DNA from: Paragordius varius
Lineage: Eukaryota; Nematomorpha
NCBI GenBank assembly: GCA_964247055.1
Contig: OZ176050.1
Span: forward strand, 14,694,001-14,758,000
Direction of reading: 5' to 3'
Length of the DNA stretch: 64,000 nucleotides
The position numbers and the translations under genes were made by a program. Below are positions 43,657 to 56,593 of the stretch, one piece after another. The notes beneath the pieces were generated by a model, which saw only the letters and a list, made by a program, of their open reading frames with translations, did no database searches and was not told where the DNA came from. Position 1 is the stretch's first letter; each line of letters starts with the position of its first letter.

Positions 43657-43887
43657 TTGAAGTTACATAATATACCATTTTTAGCCAAAAGCAGCATTTT
43701 TTCAACCACCGCAATATCTTTTTTTTCCAAAAGGAACCCTTTTCAAGCAATAATTTTTCATCCAAACGCAACATTTTTCAATCAAAAACAACTGATGTTG
43801 TGTTTTGAAAAAATGTTGTCTTTCCTTAAAAAAATGTTCGTTTGGTTGAAAAAATTTTTTTTTCTACTGATGGTATTAACTAGATGA
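43657..43887. repeat. imperfect hairpin within tandem unit 1
   Basis: Runs such as CAACATTTTTCAATCAAAAA on the left are mirrored by TTTTGAAAAAATGTTG and CGTTTGGTTGAAAAAA on the right, centred near CAACTGATGTTG at about 43790. The same structure recurs at 47119 and 50574. The 76-codon frame across it is a by-product. Confidence 0.55.
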
Positions 43888-44696
43888 AAACGGAATAAAA
43901 ACACTTTTCCTAATTATTTGGTCATTCTTAACACATGACTCTGAAATTTTAATATTCTAAAAAGTATTTAAGATGAATTTAAATAGATACTTTTTTTTAG
44001 CTTTTTAGCGCATAATACAAAATTTTTTTTTTAATTTAAAATTGAAACAATCGTTATTTTTTTTAATTTTTTTTAGATCACTCATACATCACTCTATGCA
44101 AAAAAGAGGGTTAATATATTCACAATCATTTTATGAGATATGACCAGCGAATTCATCCCGCAAAAAATTTTATTTGTTGACGACCTAGTTTTTAAAATAA
44201 TGAGAGAAACTCCTAATTGGGCAAAAAATTGGAAATTAAGGTTAATTAAAAAAATAAGAAAATATTTATTATCAAAATAAAATTTAAAAGTAGTGGAAAA
44301 TAACTATTCATAGAAATTCCTCAGGTTTGTATTAAAACAAATTAATATTTTTCCTGGATTAACGGATTTTTGGTTGATGCACTTCGCCTCTATTATATCT
44401 AATTTTATGTTTGACCTAATGTACGACAAAAATGCGATTTCGTTTTGGGTATCATCGAAAAATAATTTTTTAGTACTCTAAACGCAATTATTTTAATAGT
44501 CATTATCGTGGAAAGTTATCTAATGTTAAATTATTTAACATTATTTTTACACCCATCTTTGCCACACAGTCTAAAGCATTTGAAAGCTATTGGTCAATTC
44601 TCTATTTAATATGGCTAAAACATTTTAAATTACATGTCCTTACCATGTATAAATTTTTCTTTTTTATTAGTTACATATTGGATTGATTTTGTAAAG

Positions 44697-45095
44697 CAGG
44701 GGTCGGCAACCAAGGGCTTCCGAGCCAAACTTGGCTCACTGAGTGTTTTATATGGCTCGCCAAAGCATTTAAAAATTTTTAAAAATTATGAATTAGAGTT
44801 TCATTAAATTTTTAATGAATGAATATAATAAATAAACTATTATAGTTATGAAGAAAATGATATCACATATTTTTAGGTTATAATTAAAAAGGAGTGCTAA
44901 ATTGCTTAATCATAGTCACATTATTAATATTATTATGTACCATCATATAATGTTAAAAATAACTTTTTTCCCTTTTAATAATATAATATTTTATTGACAT
45001 AGAGTACTAATATACTCGTATTTTCAAGCATAGGGCTCGTCTAAATAATTTTATTTTGAAAACGCCTCACCTGCAAAAAAGGTTGTAGAGCCCTG
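44697..45095. mobile_element. hAT-type MITE in tandem unit 1
   Basis: Ends CAGGGGTCGGCAACC and GGTTGTAGAGCCCTG, flanked by an 8 bp target duplication with one mismatch (TTGTAAAG / TTGTAGAG). About 399 bp, non-coding. Confidence 0.75.
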
Positions 45096-48000
45096 TTGTA
45101 GAGCACCCATTTTATCACGAAAATAAATAAATTTATGTAGAAATAGTCATATAAAAAGCAAAAATAAATGTTTTTACGCTATATTAATATATTGTAGCAA
45201 ATAAAATGAAATTATCTATTGTATAAATCAAATCAATTATAACTTTTAACATATTCGATTAGCAAAGTAACTAAATGAAAAATCCTTACATTTTAATAAA
45301 ACATAACAAATGAAATAAGCCCATATATAATGTTAACATAATTCTTGGAAAAATGATATGTAAGCTTATAGAGTAAACATCTATTATCAATATTATAAAT
45401 TGATTAGCATTCTTTAATATATAACTTCGCGATCGTAAAATTTTTTTGAAATTTTGTTTGCATACTCAGCATTGTTTTTAGAATAATTATTTTTAATTGA
45501 TAATATATTAAGTAATAATTATTTTGCTATTATATTATTAATATCATTTTAATTTCTTCGTAACTAGAATATTAAAACATAGACAATAAACAATATATCC
45601 ATTTTAAGTCTAAACATTATTTTTTATTTTTGCCATTTAACGACTGATTCTCACAATGTTATCAATTTTTTTACAACTCACCGTATACTGGATATTGATT
45701 GCTTTAACAAAAGGTAAACAATATTTTATTTAATAAGACTTATAGGGTTGTCCAATATCAAAATTTTCCTTTTTTTATTATCATATTCAGTGTCGATTTA
45801 AATCTCAATAGATTTTTTATTAATTATATAAAATAAGATTTTAGATTTTTCGATAGTAATAGTATTATTGATCAACCATATTGTTCTTAATGATTACCTG
45901 AAAAAATTATGGTGTAATTGAAGCCATTTGCATTCATCGAGTGAATTACCACAATTTTAAACATTAAGTTAATGTATTTATCGTAATTGTTAGTCCAATT
46001 AATTTACAAACCTTCAACCTAAAAACCAAAAAATTCTGAATTGAAATAAACTTTCAACCCGCGGCACGGCACACTAAACTTATCTGTATTACTAAATTTA
46101 CGATATGGATTTGAATAGAGAATATCCAAAACTTATTTTCTATTAGCGGTTGGTTCTAAAATTTTTAAGAAATAAATCCAAATAACGATTTTTTGGTTCC
46201 AAAACGTATTTGCAGGAGTAATAGCCCTGGTTCGTCTGGTTTTGATATTTCGGTAAACTTTTTTGTAATCAGCTCTATCTTTTTACTTAAAATTGTTATG
46301 CAAGTTTTTTATTCAAAACATCTTTTATATTAGATCAAGGTGATTACAATATTTTAATAAGAAAACGAGGAAAACTTACAATTTTAATTAATCAAGCACA
46401 TAACTATTTTAAGTTTGAGAAAACATTTCTAAAGCGATTAAATCTATTTTTGACACCTATAATATAAATCTTATATCAGTCGATAGTTAAAAACAATAAG
46501 ATAATGAAAACTGAAAAATGTGGTTAAAATATTTAAAAAACCTATTTTAATATTCCTGATATTAGCCAAAAAATCGCATTTTTATCATACATTAGGTCGC
46601 ATAAATTTATATGAATTTTTAATATTTATGCAAAAAAACATACTAAAAATTTTACTGAGGTCATAATTTAAATCGAACTTTGGCATTAAATTTTAAATAA
46701 AACTTATACGGTAGATTTTAATTTTATTTATTATCATATATTAACTTTTAAAACTGGTAGAAAAATGTAGATTCTAAGGTTTTTTTTGTTTTGGGCCTTT
46801 CCATTGATTTAGAAAAGTTAATACACTTTTGTGGTAACTTCTCCATATCGCTAACGCACAATTTGTCTTATTTATGCTAAATAAAATTTTTGGGTTATAG
46901 CTATATGCTTTATTCCTTAAAACATTTATATATAACATATGCTATATTAAAAACCACTTTTTTACAACAATTTAATTTTAGATGTTTGCTTTCAATAATA
47001 GCCTTTTCAAAAAATAACGCGCAAAAAGGCCGAGGATCAAAATATATACTAAATTATGATATCAACTTTTATCAAAATGAATAATTTTTTATAAAAATTT
47101 ATTTTTTAGAATATTTTTTTGAAGTTACATAATATACCATTTTTAGTCAAAAGCAGCATTTTTTCAACCACCGCAATATCTTTTTTTTCCAAAAGGAACC
47201 CTTTTCAAGCAATAATTTTTCATCCAAACGCAACATTTTTCAATCAAAAACAACTGATGTTGTGTTTTGAAAAAATGTTGTCTTTCCTTAAAAAAATGTT
47301 AGTTTGGTTGAAAAAATTTTTTTTTCTACTGATGGTATTAACTAGATGAAAACGGAATAAAAACACTTTTCCTAATTATTTGGTCATTCTTAACACATGA
47401 CTCTGAAATTTAAATATTCTAAAAAGTATTCAAGATGAATTTAAATAGATACTTTTTTAGCTTTTTAGCGCATAATACAAATTTTTTTTTAATTTAAAAT
47501 TGAAACAATCGTTATTTTTTTTAATTTTTTTTACATCACTCATACATCACTCTATGCAAAAAAGAGGGTTAATATATTCACAATCATTTTATGAGATATG
47601 ACCAGCGAATTCATCCCGCAAAAAATTTTATTTGTTGACGACCTAGTTTTTAAAATAATGAGAGAAACTCCTAATTGGGCAAAAAATTGGAAATTAAGGT
47701 TAATTAAAAAACTAAGAAAATATTTATTATCAAAATAAAATTTAAAAGTAGTGGAAAATAACTATTCATAGAAATTCCTCAGGTTTGTATTAAAACAAAT
47801 TAATATTTTTCCTGGATTAACGGATTTTTGGTTGATGCACTTCGCCTCTATTATATCTAATTTTATGTTTGACCTAATGTACGACAAAAATGCGATTTCG
47901 TTTTGGGTATCATCGAAAAATAATTTTTTAGTACTCTAAGCGCAATTATTTTAATAGTCATTATCGTGGAAAGTTATCTAATGTTAAATTATTTAACATT

Positions 48001-48150
48001 ATTTTTACACCCATCTTTGCCACACAGTCTAAAGCATTTGAAATTGGTCAATTCTCTATTTAATATGGCTAAAACATTTTAAATTACATGTCTTTACCAT
48101 GTATAAATTTTTCTTTTTTATTAGTTACATATTGGATTGATTTTGTAAAG

Positions 48151-48549
48151 CAGGGGTCGGCAACCAAGAACTTCCGAGCCAAACTTGGCTCACTGAGTGT
48201 TTTATATGGCTCGCCAAAGCATTTAAAAAAGTTTAAAAATTATGAGATAGAGTTTCATTAAATTTTTAATAAATGAATATAATAAATAAACTATTAGAGT
48301 TATGAAGAAAATGATATCACATATTTTTACGTTATAATTTAAAAGGAGTGCTAAATTGCTTAATCATAGTCACATTATTAATATTATTATGTACCATCAT
48401 ATAATGTTAAAAATAACTTTTTTCCCTTTTAATAATATAATATTTTATTGACATAGAGTACTAATATACTCGTATTTTCAAGCATAGGGCTCGTCTAAAT
48501 AATTTTATTTTGAAAACGCCTCACCTGCAAAAAAGGTTGTAGAGCCCTG
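48151..48549. mobile_element. hAT-type MITE in tandem unit 2
   Basis: Same ends and target duplication as the unit 1 copy. It was carried along by the tandem duplication, not inserted independently. Confidence 0.75.
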
Positions 48550-51500
48550 TTGTAGAGCACCCATTTTATCACGAAAATAAATAAATTTATGTAGAAATAG
48601 TCATATAAAAAGCAAAAATAAATGTTTTTACGCTATGTTAATATATTGTAGCAAATAAAATGAAATTATCTATTGTATAAATCAAATCAATTATAACTTT
48701 TAACATATTCGATTAGCAAAGTAACTAAATGAAAAATCCTTACATTTTAATAAAACATAACAAATGAAATAAGCCCATATATAATGTTAACATAATTTTT
48801 GGAAAAATGATATGTAAGCTTATAGAGTAAACTTCTATTATCAATATTATAAATTGATTAGCATTCTTTAATATATAACTTCGCGATCGTAGAATTTTTT
48901 TTATTTTGTTTGCATACTCAGCATTGTTTTTAGAATAATTATTTTTAATAGATAATATATTAAGTAATAATTATTTTGCTATTATATTATTAATATCATT
49001 TTAATTTCTTCGTAACTGGAATATTAAAACATAGACAATAAACAATATATCCATTTTAAGTCTAAACATTATTTTTTATTTTTGCCATTTAACGACTGAT
49101 TCTCACAATGTTATCAATTTTTTTACAACTCACCGTATACTGGATATTGATTGCTTTAACAAAAGGTAAACAATATTTTATTTAATAAGACTTATAGGGT
49201 TGTCCAATATCAAAATTTTCCTTTTTTTATTATCATATTCAGTGTCGATTTAAATCTCAATAGATTTTTTATTAATTATATAAAATAAGATTTTAGATTT
49301 TTCGATAGTAATAGTATTATTGATCAACCATATTGTTCTTAATGATTACCTGAAAAAATTATGGTGTAATTGAAGCCATTTGCATTCATCGAGTGAATTA
49401 CCACAATTTTAAACATTAAGTTAATGTATTTATCGTAATTGTTAGTCCAATTAATTTACAAACCTTCAACCTAAAAACCAAAAAATTCTGAATTGAAATA
49501 AACTTTCAACCCGCGGCACGGCACACTAAACTTATCTGTATTACTAAATTTACGATATGGATTTGAATAGAGAATATCCAAAACTTATTTTCTATTAGCG
49601 GTTGGTTCTAAAATTTTTAAGAAATAAATCCAAATAACGATTTTTTGGTTCCAAAACGTATTTGCAGGAGTAATAGCCCTGGTTCGTCTGGTTTTGATAT
49701 TTCGGTAAACTTTTTTGTAATCAGCTCTATCTTTTTACTTAAAATTGTTATGCAAGTTTTTTATTCAAAACATCTTTTATATTAGATCAAGGTGATTACA
49801 ATATTTTAATAAGAAAACGAGGAAAACTTACAATTTTAATTAATCAAGCACATAACTATTTTAAGTTTGAGAAAACATTTCTAAAGCGATTAAATCTATT
49901 TTTGACACCTATAATATAAATCTTATATCAGTCGATAGTTAAAAACAATAAGATAATGAAAACTGAAAAATGTGGTTAAAATATTTAAAAAACCTATTTT
50001 AATATTCCTGATATTAGCCAAAAAATCGCATTTTTATCATACATTAGGTCGCATAAATTTATATGAATTTTTAATATTTATGCAAAAAAACATACTAAAA
50101 ATTTTACTGAGGTCATAATTTAAATCGAACTTTGGCATTAAATTTTAAATAAAACTTATACGGTAGATTTTAATTTTATTTATTATCATATATTAACTTT
50201 TAGAACTGGTAGAAAAATGTAGATTCTAAGGTTTTTTTTGTTTTGAGCCTTACCATTGATTTAGAAAAGTTAATACACTTTTGTGGTAACTTCTCCATAT
50301 CGCTAACGCACAATTTGTCTTATTTATGCTAAATAAATTTTTTGGGTTATAGCTATATGCTTTATTCCTTAAAATATCATTTATATATAACATATGCTAT
50401 ATTAAAAACCACTTTTTTACAACAATTTTATTTTAGATGTTTGCTTTCAATAATAGCTTTTTCAAAAAATAACGCGCAAAAAGGCCGAGGATCAAAATAT
50501 ATACTAAATTATGATATCAACTTTTATAAAAATGAATAATTATTTATAAAAATTTATTTTTTAGAATATTTTTTTGAAGTTACATAATATACCATTTTTA
50601 GTCAAAAGCAGCATTTTTTCAACCACCGCAATATCTTTTTTTTCCAAAAGGAACCCTTTTCAAGCAATAATTTTTCATCCAAACGCAACATTTTTCAATC
50701 AAAAACAACTGATGTTGTGTTTTGAAAAAATGTTGTCTTTCCTTAAAAAAATGTTAGTTTGGTTGAAAAAATTTTTTTTTCTACTGATGGTATTAACTAG
50801 ATGAAAACGGAATAAAAACACTTTTCCTAATTATTTGGTCATTCTTAACACATGACTCTGAAATTTTAATATTCTAAAAAGTATTTAAGATGAATTTAAA
50901 TAGATACTTTTTTTTAGCTTTTAGCGCATAATACAAAATTTTTTTTAATTTAAAATTGAAACAATCGTTATTTTAGATGACTCATACAACACTCTATGCA
51001 AAAAAGAGGGTTAATATATCAATCATTTTATGAGATATGACCAGCGAATTCATCCCGCAAAAAATTTTATTTGTTGACGACCTAGTTTTTAAAATAATGA
51101 GAGAAACTCCTAATTGGGCAAAAAATTGGAAATTCAAGGTTAATTAAAAAAATAATGATTGAATTTAAGATGTTATGGTTTATAGAAAATATTTATTATC
51201 AAAATAAAATTTAAAAGTAGGGGAAAATAACAATCCATAGAAATTCCTCAGGTTTGTATTAAAACAAATTAATATATTTCCTGAATTTCGAACGGATTTT
51301 TGGTTGATGCACTTCGCCTCTATTATATCTAATTTTATGTTTGACCTAATGTACGACAAAAATGCGATTTCATTTTGGGTATCATCGAAAAATAAAATAT
51401 TTTTTAGTACTTTAAACGCAATTATTTTAATAGTCATTATCGTGGAAAGCTATCTAATGTTAAATTATTTATTAACATTATTTTTACACCCATCTTTGCC

Positions 51501-51633
51501 ACACAGTCTAAAGCATTTGAAAGCTATTGGTCAATTCTCTATTTAATATGGCTAAAACATTTTAAATTAAATGTCTTTACCATGTATAAATTTTTCTTTT
51601 TTATTAGTTACATATTGGATTGATTTTCTAAAG

Positions 51634-52030
51634 CAGGGGTCGGTAACCAAGGGCTTCGGAGCCAAACTTGGCTCACTGAGTGTTTTATATGGCTCGCCAA
51701 AGCATTTAAAAAAGTTTAAAAATTATGAATTAGAGTTTCATTAAATTTTTAATAAATGAATAATAAATAAACTATTATAGTTATGAAGAAAATGATATCA
51801 CATATTTTTACGTTATAATTTAAAAGAGGTGCTAAATTGCTTTATCATAGTCACATTATTAATATTATTATGTACCATCATATAATGTTAAAAATAACTT
51901 TTTTCCCTTTTAATAATATAATATTTTATTGACATAGAGTACTAATATACTCGTATTTTCAAGCATAGGGCTCGTCTAAATAATTTTATTTTGAAAACGC
52001 CTCACCTGCAAAAAAGGTTGTAGAGCCCTG
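51634..52030. mobile_element. hAT-type MITE in tandem unit 3
   Basis: Same element as in units 1 and 2, with start CAGGGGTCGGTAACC and a left flank TTCTAAAG. The partial fourth unit ends before this position. Confidence 0.75.
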
Positions 52031-54643
52031 TTGTAGAGCACATATTTTATCACGAAAATAAATAAATTTATGTAGAAATAGTCATATAAAAAGCAAAAAT
52101 AAATGTTTTTACGCTATGTTAATATATTGTAGCAAATAAAATGAAATTATCTATTGTATAAATCAAATCAATTATAACTTTTAACATATTCGATTAGCAA
52201 AGTAACTAAATGAAAAATCCTTACATTTTAATAAAACATAACAAATGAAATAAGCCCATATATAATGTTAACATAATTTTTGGAAAAATGATATGTAAGC
52301 TTATAGAGTAAACTTCTATTATCAATATTATAAATTGATTAGCATTCTTTAATATATAACTTCGCGATCGTAGAATTTTTTTTATTTTGTTTGCATACTC
52401 AGCATTGTTTTTAGAATAATTATTTTTAATAGATAATATATTAAGTAATAATTATTTTGCTATTATATTATTAATATCATTTTAATTTCTTCGTAACTGG
52501 AATATCAAAACATAGACAATAAACAATATATCCATTTTAAGTCTAAACATTATTTTTTATTTTTGCCATTTAACGACTGATTCTCACAATGTTATCAATT
52601 TTTTTACAACTCACCGTATACTGGATATTGATTGCTTTAACAAAAGGTAAAAAATATTTTATTTAATAAGACTTCTAGGGTTGTCCAATATCAAAATTTT
52701 CCTTTTTTTATTATCATATTCAGTGTCGATTTAAATCTCAATAGATTTTTTATTAATTATATAAATAAGATTTTAGATTTTTTGATAGTAATAGTATTAT
52801 TGATCAACCATATTGTTCTTTTTGATTACCGGAAAAAATAACGGTGTAATTGAAGCCATTTGCATTCATCGAGTGAATTACCACAATTTTAAACATTAGG
52901 TTAAAGTATTCATCGTAATTATTGTTAGTCCAATTAACTTAAAAACCTTCAACCTTAAAACCAAAAAAATCTGAATTGAAATAAATTTTGAACCCACGGC
53001 ACACCAAACTTAACAGTATAACTAAATTTACAAAATGGAATTGACTAGAGAATATCCAAAACTTATTTTCTATTAGCGGTTGGTTCTAAAATTTTTAAGA
53101 AATTAATCCAAATAACGATTTTTTGGTTCCAAAACGTATTTGCAGGAGTAATAGCCCTGGTTCGTCTGGTTTTGATATTTCGGTAAACTTTTTTGTAATC
53201 AGCTCTATCTTTTTACTTAAAATTGTTATGCAAGTTTTTTATTCAAAACATCTTTTATATTAGATCAAGGTGATTGCAATATTTTAATAAGAAAACGAGG
53301 AAAACTTACAATTTTAATTATATGCTATATCAAGCACATAACTATTTTAAGTTTGAGAAAACATTTCAAAAGCGATTAAATCTATTTTTGACACCAATAA
53401 TATAAATCTTATATCAGTCGATAGTTAAAAACAATAAGAAAATGAAAACTGAAAAATGTGGTTAAAATATTTAAAAAACCTATTTTAATATTCCTGATAT
53501 TAGCCAAAAAATCGCATTTTTATCATACATTAGGTCGCATTAAATTTATTTATATGAATTTTTAATATTTATGCAAAAAAACATACTAAAAATTTTACTG
53601 AGGTCATAATTTAAATCAAACTTTGGCATTAAATTTTAAATAAAACTTATATGGTAGATTTTAATTTTATTTTGTTTTGGGCCTTTCCAGTGATTTAGAA
53701 GAGTTAATACACTTTTGTGGTAACTGCTCCATATCGTTAACGTAAAATTTGTCTAATTTATGCTAAATAAATTTTTTTGGTTATAGCATGCTTTATTTCT
53801 AAAAATATGATTAAAAATATACTATATTAAAAAACAAAAACTTTATTTTAAAATTTTCAATGTTGGCTTCCAAAAAATAACTGTTTCAAAAATAAACGCA
53901 AAAAGGCAGAGATTCCAATATATATACTAAATTTTGATATCAACTATTTTAAAAAAAATTTAAAAATTTATTTTTTAGCATAAAAGCAGAATTTTTTCAA
54001 CCAACAAACACTCTTTTCTTCAAAAGCAATTTTTCAAGCAAAACAATAATTTTTCATCCAAACACAACATTTTCAAGCAAATACAACTAAATGTTTCTTT
54101 ATGAAAAAATGTTGTCTCTGCTTGAAAAATGTTCGTTTGGTTGAAAAAATGTTTCTACTGAAAATGTTATATTTTAAGGCTAGATGATAACAAAATAAAA
54201 GCACTTTTTCTTCTTATTCGGTGATGCTTAACACTTCAGGACCCTTTAATGTAGTTTTTTATCACCGAGAGATTCGAAATTCAAATATTCTTAGAAGTGT
54301 TTAAGGTATTAGGGCGAAATTTAGGTTTTTTTTGCCTTTTACGCGCACAATACTAAATTTTTTTAATGTAAAATTGAAAACAATCGCTATTTTGTTCTTT
54401 AATTTTTAGATCGCTCTAACAACACTGTATGCAAAAAAGAGGGTTAATTTATTAATTTTTTATGAGATAACTTATTACGAGCGAATTCAGTTGCCGCAAA
54501 AATTTTATTTGTTGACGACCTTGTTTTTGAAATAATGAAGAAAATCAAAATTTGGCAAAAATTGAAAATTCAGGTTAAAAGGTAATAATAGAACTTAAAA
54601 TATTATGGTTTATATAAGAATTATTATGCAAAATAAGTTCTAA

Positions 54644-54738
54644 AAGTAGTGGAATACAACCAACACCCTTATAAACTCCTGTACATTGTTTTAAAACAAC
54701 TGGAATTCGAACGGATTTTTGGTTGTATTCCACTACTT
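54644..54738. repeat. 20 bp perfect inverted repeat at the end of the tandem array
   Basis: AAGTAGTGGAATACAACCAA at 54644-54663 and its exact complement at 54719-54738, with a 55-base loop. The full units have only the left element in altered form (AAAGTAGTGGAAAATAAC), so the right half is specific to this end. Confidence 0.8.
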
Positions 54739-55084
54739 GATCCTATTTAGTATTTAAATATAATTCATAATTATCGCTCATGCAGGACTCTAAAATAAAA
54801 CAGTTAATTTTTTATACACTCATAAACGATTACAAAAAGATAAAAAAATATAAAATATTTTTTTAGATTTTGAAATATAAGTTTTTTCACTGAATAAATA
54901 ATTAAAAAAATTTATTAATATAATTTCATAAAAGGTTTTTCGTCTTTTAAATACATTAATAGATAAAGGCGATTTGATCTGTAAATATAAAACCCTAATT
55001 ATACGATGCAAGGCAATTTATAATATAAATATATTCTAAAAAGATTATAAATTATAACTCATATCATATCATAATTTTTTTAAT

Positions 55085-55185
55085 TATTCTTCATAACTTT
55101 TACCCAATTGATTTTCTCTCATCATCAAAATAGGTCTTCATAAATTTTTTTGCGGCAAACTGGTCATAAGCTTTCTCATCAAATG
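55085..55185 (-). repeat. inverted fragment of the tandem unit
   Basis: The reverse complement contains TATGACCAGTTTGCCGCAAA and AGACCTATTTTGATGATGAG. It parallels the unit's TATGACCAGCGAATTC ... GACGACCTAGTTTTTAAAAT (44136-44210). Diverged. Confidence 0.5.
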
Positions 55186-55255
55186 GTTAGAAAATGTAAA
55201 TATTTAACTTTAGTATTTAGAAGAATATAAATTATTTTCGACACGTGAATAGTAT

Positions 55256-55340
55256 AAAAATATGGAAATTTATTTAAAACGTATCATAGAATAAATAAAA
55301 TTCGCGAACGGTTTCGGACATTTTAACGTGTGTCCGTCCT
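55256..55340 (+). repeat. Penelope-like element, left inverted terminal repeat
   Basis: 85 bases identical to the reverse complement of 57863-57947; contains TTCGCGAACGGTTTCGGACA. Confidence 0.95.
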
Positions 55341-55579
55341 CAGCGTAAAAAAATATATAAAAATTAGTATGAATAAAATGGTGCTTTATATACAATTTTT
55401 AAAAACGTTTATTGTTGTTTCTTTTCTCTTCTCTTAAATGATAAATTAAAACCATTTGTCATTGAGAGTGGTTTAAACCATGTCAACAAACAATTAATTA
55501 AATTTATAACCATATACTAAAAAAAAGAATAAATAATGGACAACAACTTTGAGTGGAAAACAAAAGAGTCCATATGGAA

Positions 55580-56593
55580 TCAATCATCAAGAATGACTTT
55601 CCATATATCACTCATCTTTTGTCCCTCCTCTCGGTTAAAGTTGTTTCCTTTGAGAATCTCTGATGATTCCCGCGTAAGCCTTTGATTATTATTGAAAATT
55701 GTAATGCAACTGACATTGTCAAAGGAAACATTATGATTTTCCTTCCAACAATGTTCCGCAATACAACTCTTAAAATCTCCATTCTTTATGTTATACTTGT
55801 GTTCATTCAGGCGTGTTTTAACTTTCCTTGCGGTTTGGCCGATATATACCTTGCCACACTCACATGGAACTTTATACACCCCTGGATAATTTAATTTGGA
55901 TTTATTATTATTTGATAAAAAAGTTTTTAATTTAAGACCTGGTTTAAACCCCACACCAATGTCAAATTGCTTTAAAGTGTGAGCTATGCGATCGGTGATA
56001 TTCTGTATATATGGTAATGAAATAAAAAACTTATAATTTTTTGTGTTTTCTTTGGTATTATTTAGTGATAAAATTGCTCGATGGATATCGTTTGCAGAAT
56101 ATCCATTTTTTAAAAAGGTTTCCACAAAGCGCTCTGTTATAATATTTTTATTTGCATTATCTGTCAGTTTAAGCCGGCGAAAGATTTGATTTTTCAAAAC
56201 ATTCTTTTTTTGTAACGAGTTGTGGTAAGAACTTTTATGTAAATAGGTATTGGAATGAGTGGGTTTTTGATAAAAACTGTATGACAATGTTGTATCATTT
56301 CGAGTAATTAAAACATCTAAAAATGGTAGTGATCGGTTAGCCTCAAATTCGACGGTTAACCGTATGTTAAAAGGATTCGAATTTATATAATCTAAAAATA
56401 AGGAGAGATCAGTTCTTGTATGTGGCCAAATGATAAACATATCGTCCACATACCGGGTATAAAATTTTGGTTTTAAAAAATAATTTAATATAAATTGATT
56501 TTCAAATGTTTCCATAAAAAGATCAGCTAGAATGGGGTGGGGAACCCATCGGTAACCCGTCTTTCTGCAAGTAAAAATTATCATTAAATTCAA
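55580..56593 (-). CDS. Penelope-like element, RT C-terminal part and GIY-YIG endonuclease
   Basis: A 337-codon frame. RYVDDMFIIWPH is the RT catalytic box at about residue 48, and SLPFLDVLIT and SYSFYQKPTHSNTYLH are conserved downstream RT/thumb blocks of the family. The GIY-YIG nuclease lies at about residues 235-310 (YPGVYKVPCECGKVYIGQTA, LNEHKYNI). It belongs to the element at 55256-57947. Confidence 0.9.
   Translation of the reverse strand: MNLMIIFTCRKTGYRWVPHPILADLFMETFENQFILNYFLKPKFYTRYVDDMFIIWPHTRTDLSLFLDYINSNPFNIRLTVEFEANRSLPFLDVLITRNDTTLSYSFYQKPTHSNTYLHKSSYHNSLQKKNVLKNQIFRRLKLTDNANKNIITERFVETFLKNGYSANDIHRAILSLNNTKENTKNYKFFISLPYIQNITDRIAHTLKQFDIGVGFKPGLKLKTFLSNNNKSKLNYPGVYKVPCECGKVYIGQTARKVKTRLNEHKYNIKNGDFKSCIAEHCWKENHNVSFDNVSCITIFNNNQRLTRESSEILKGNNFNREEGQKMSDIWKVILDD

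Larger units (their letters stand above)
43179..54724. repeat. tandem array of a 3.46 kb unit (three full plus one partial)
   Basis: Units start at TTTTACTGAGGTCA: 43179, 46650, 50102 and 53593, giving lengths of about 3471, 3452 and 3491. Units 1-3 are nearly identical over long stretches, with small indels. Units 2 and 3 share variants against unit 1 in the first halves. The last part of unit 3 and all of partial unit 4 are clearly more diverged. No large coding region exists; the 65- and 76-codon frames repeated in each unit have compositional, not protein-like, sequences. A 46-codon frame (44138-44278 and its counterpart in unit 2) starting MTSEFIPQKILFVDDLVF is intact in two units. Confidence 0.9.

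Noticed and set aside
43425-43887. 65- and 76-codon frames repeated in every tandem unit as possible genes
   Set aside because: They are conserved only because the whole unit is recently duplicated. The 76-codon frame runs across an imperfect hairpin, and the sequences are Phe/Lys/Ile-rich in the way AT-rich DNA predicts.
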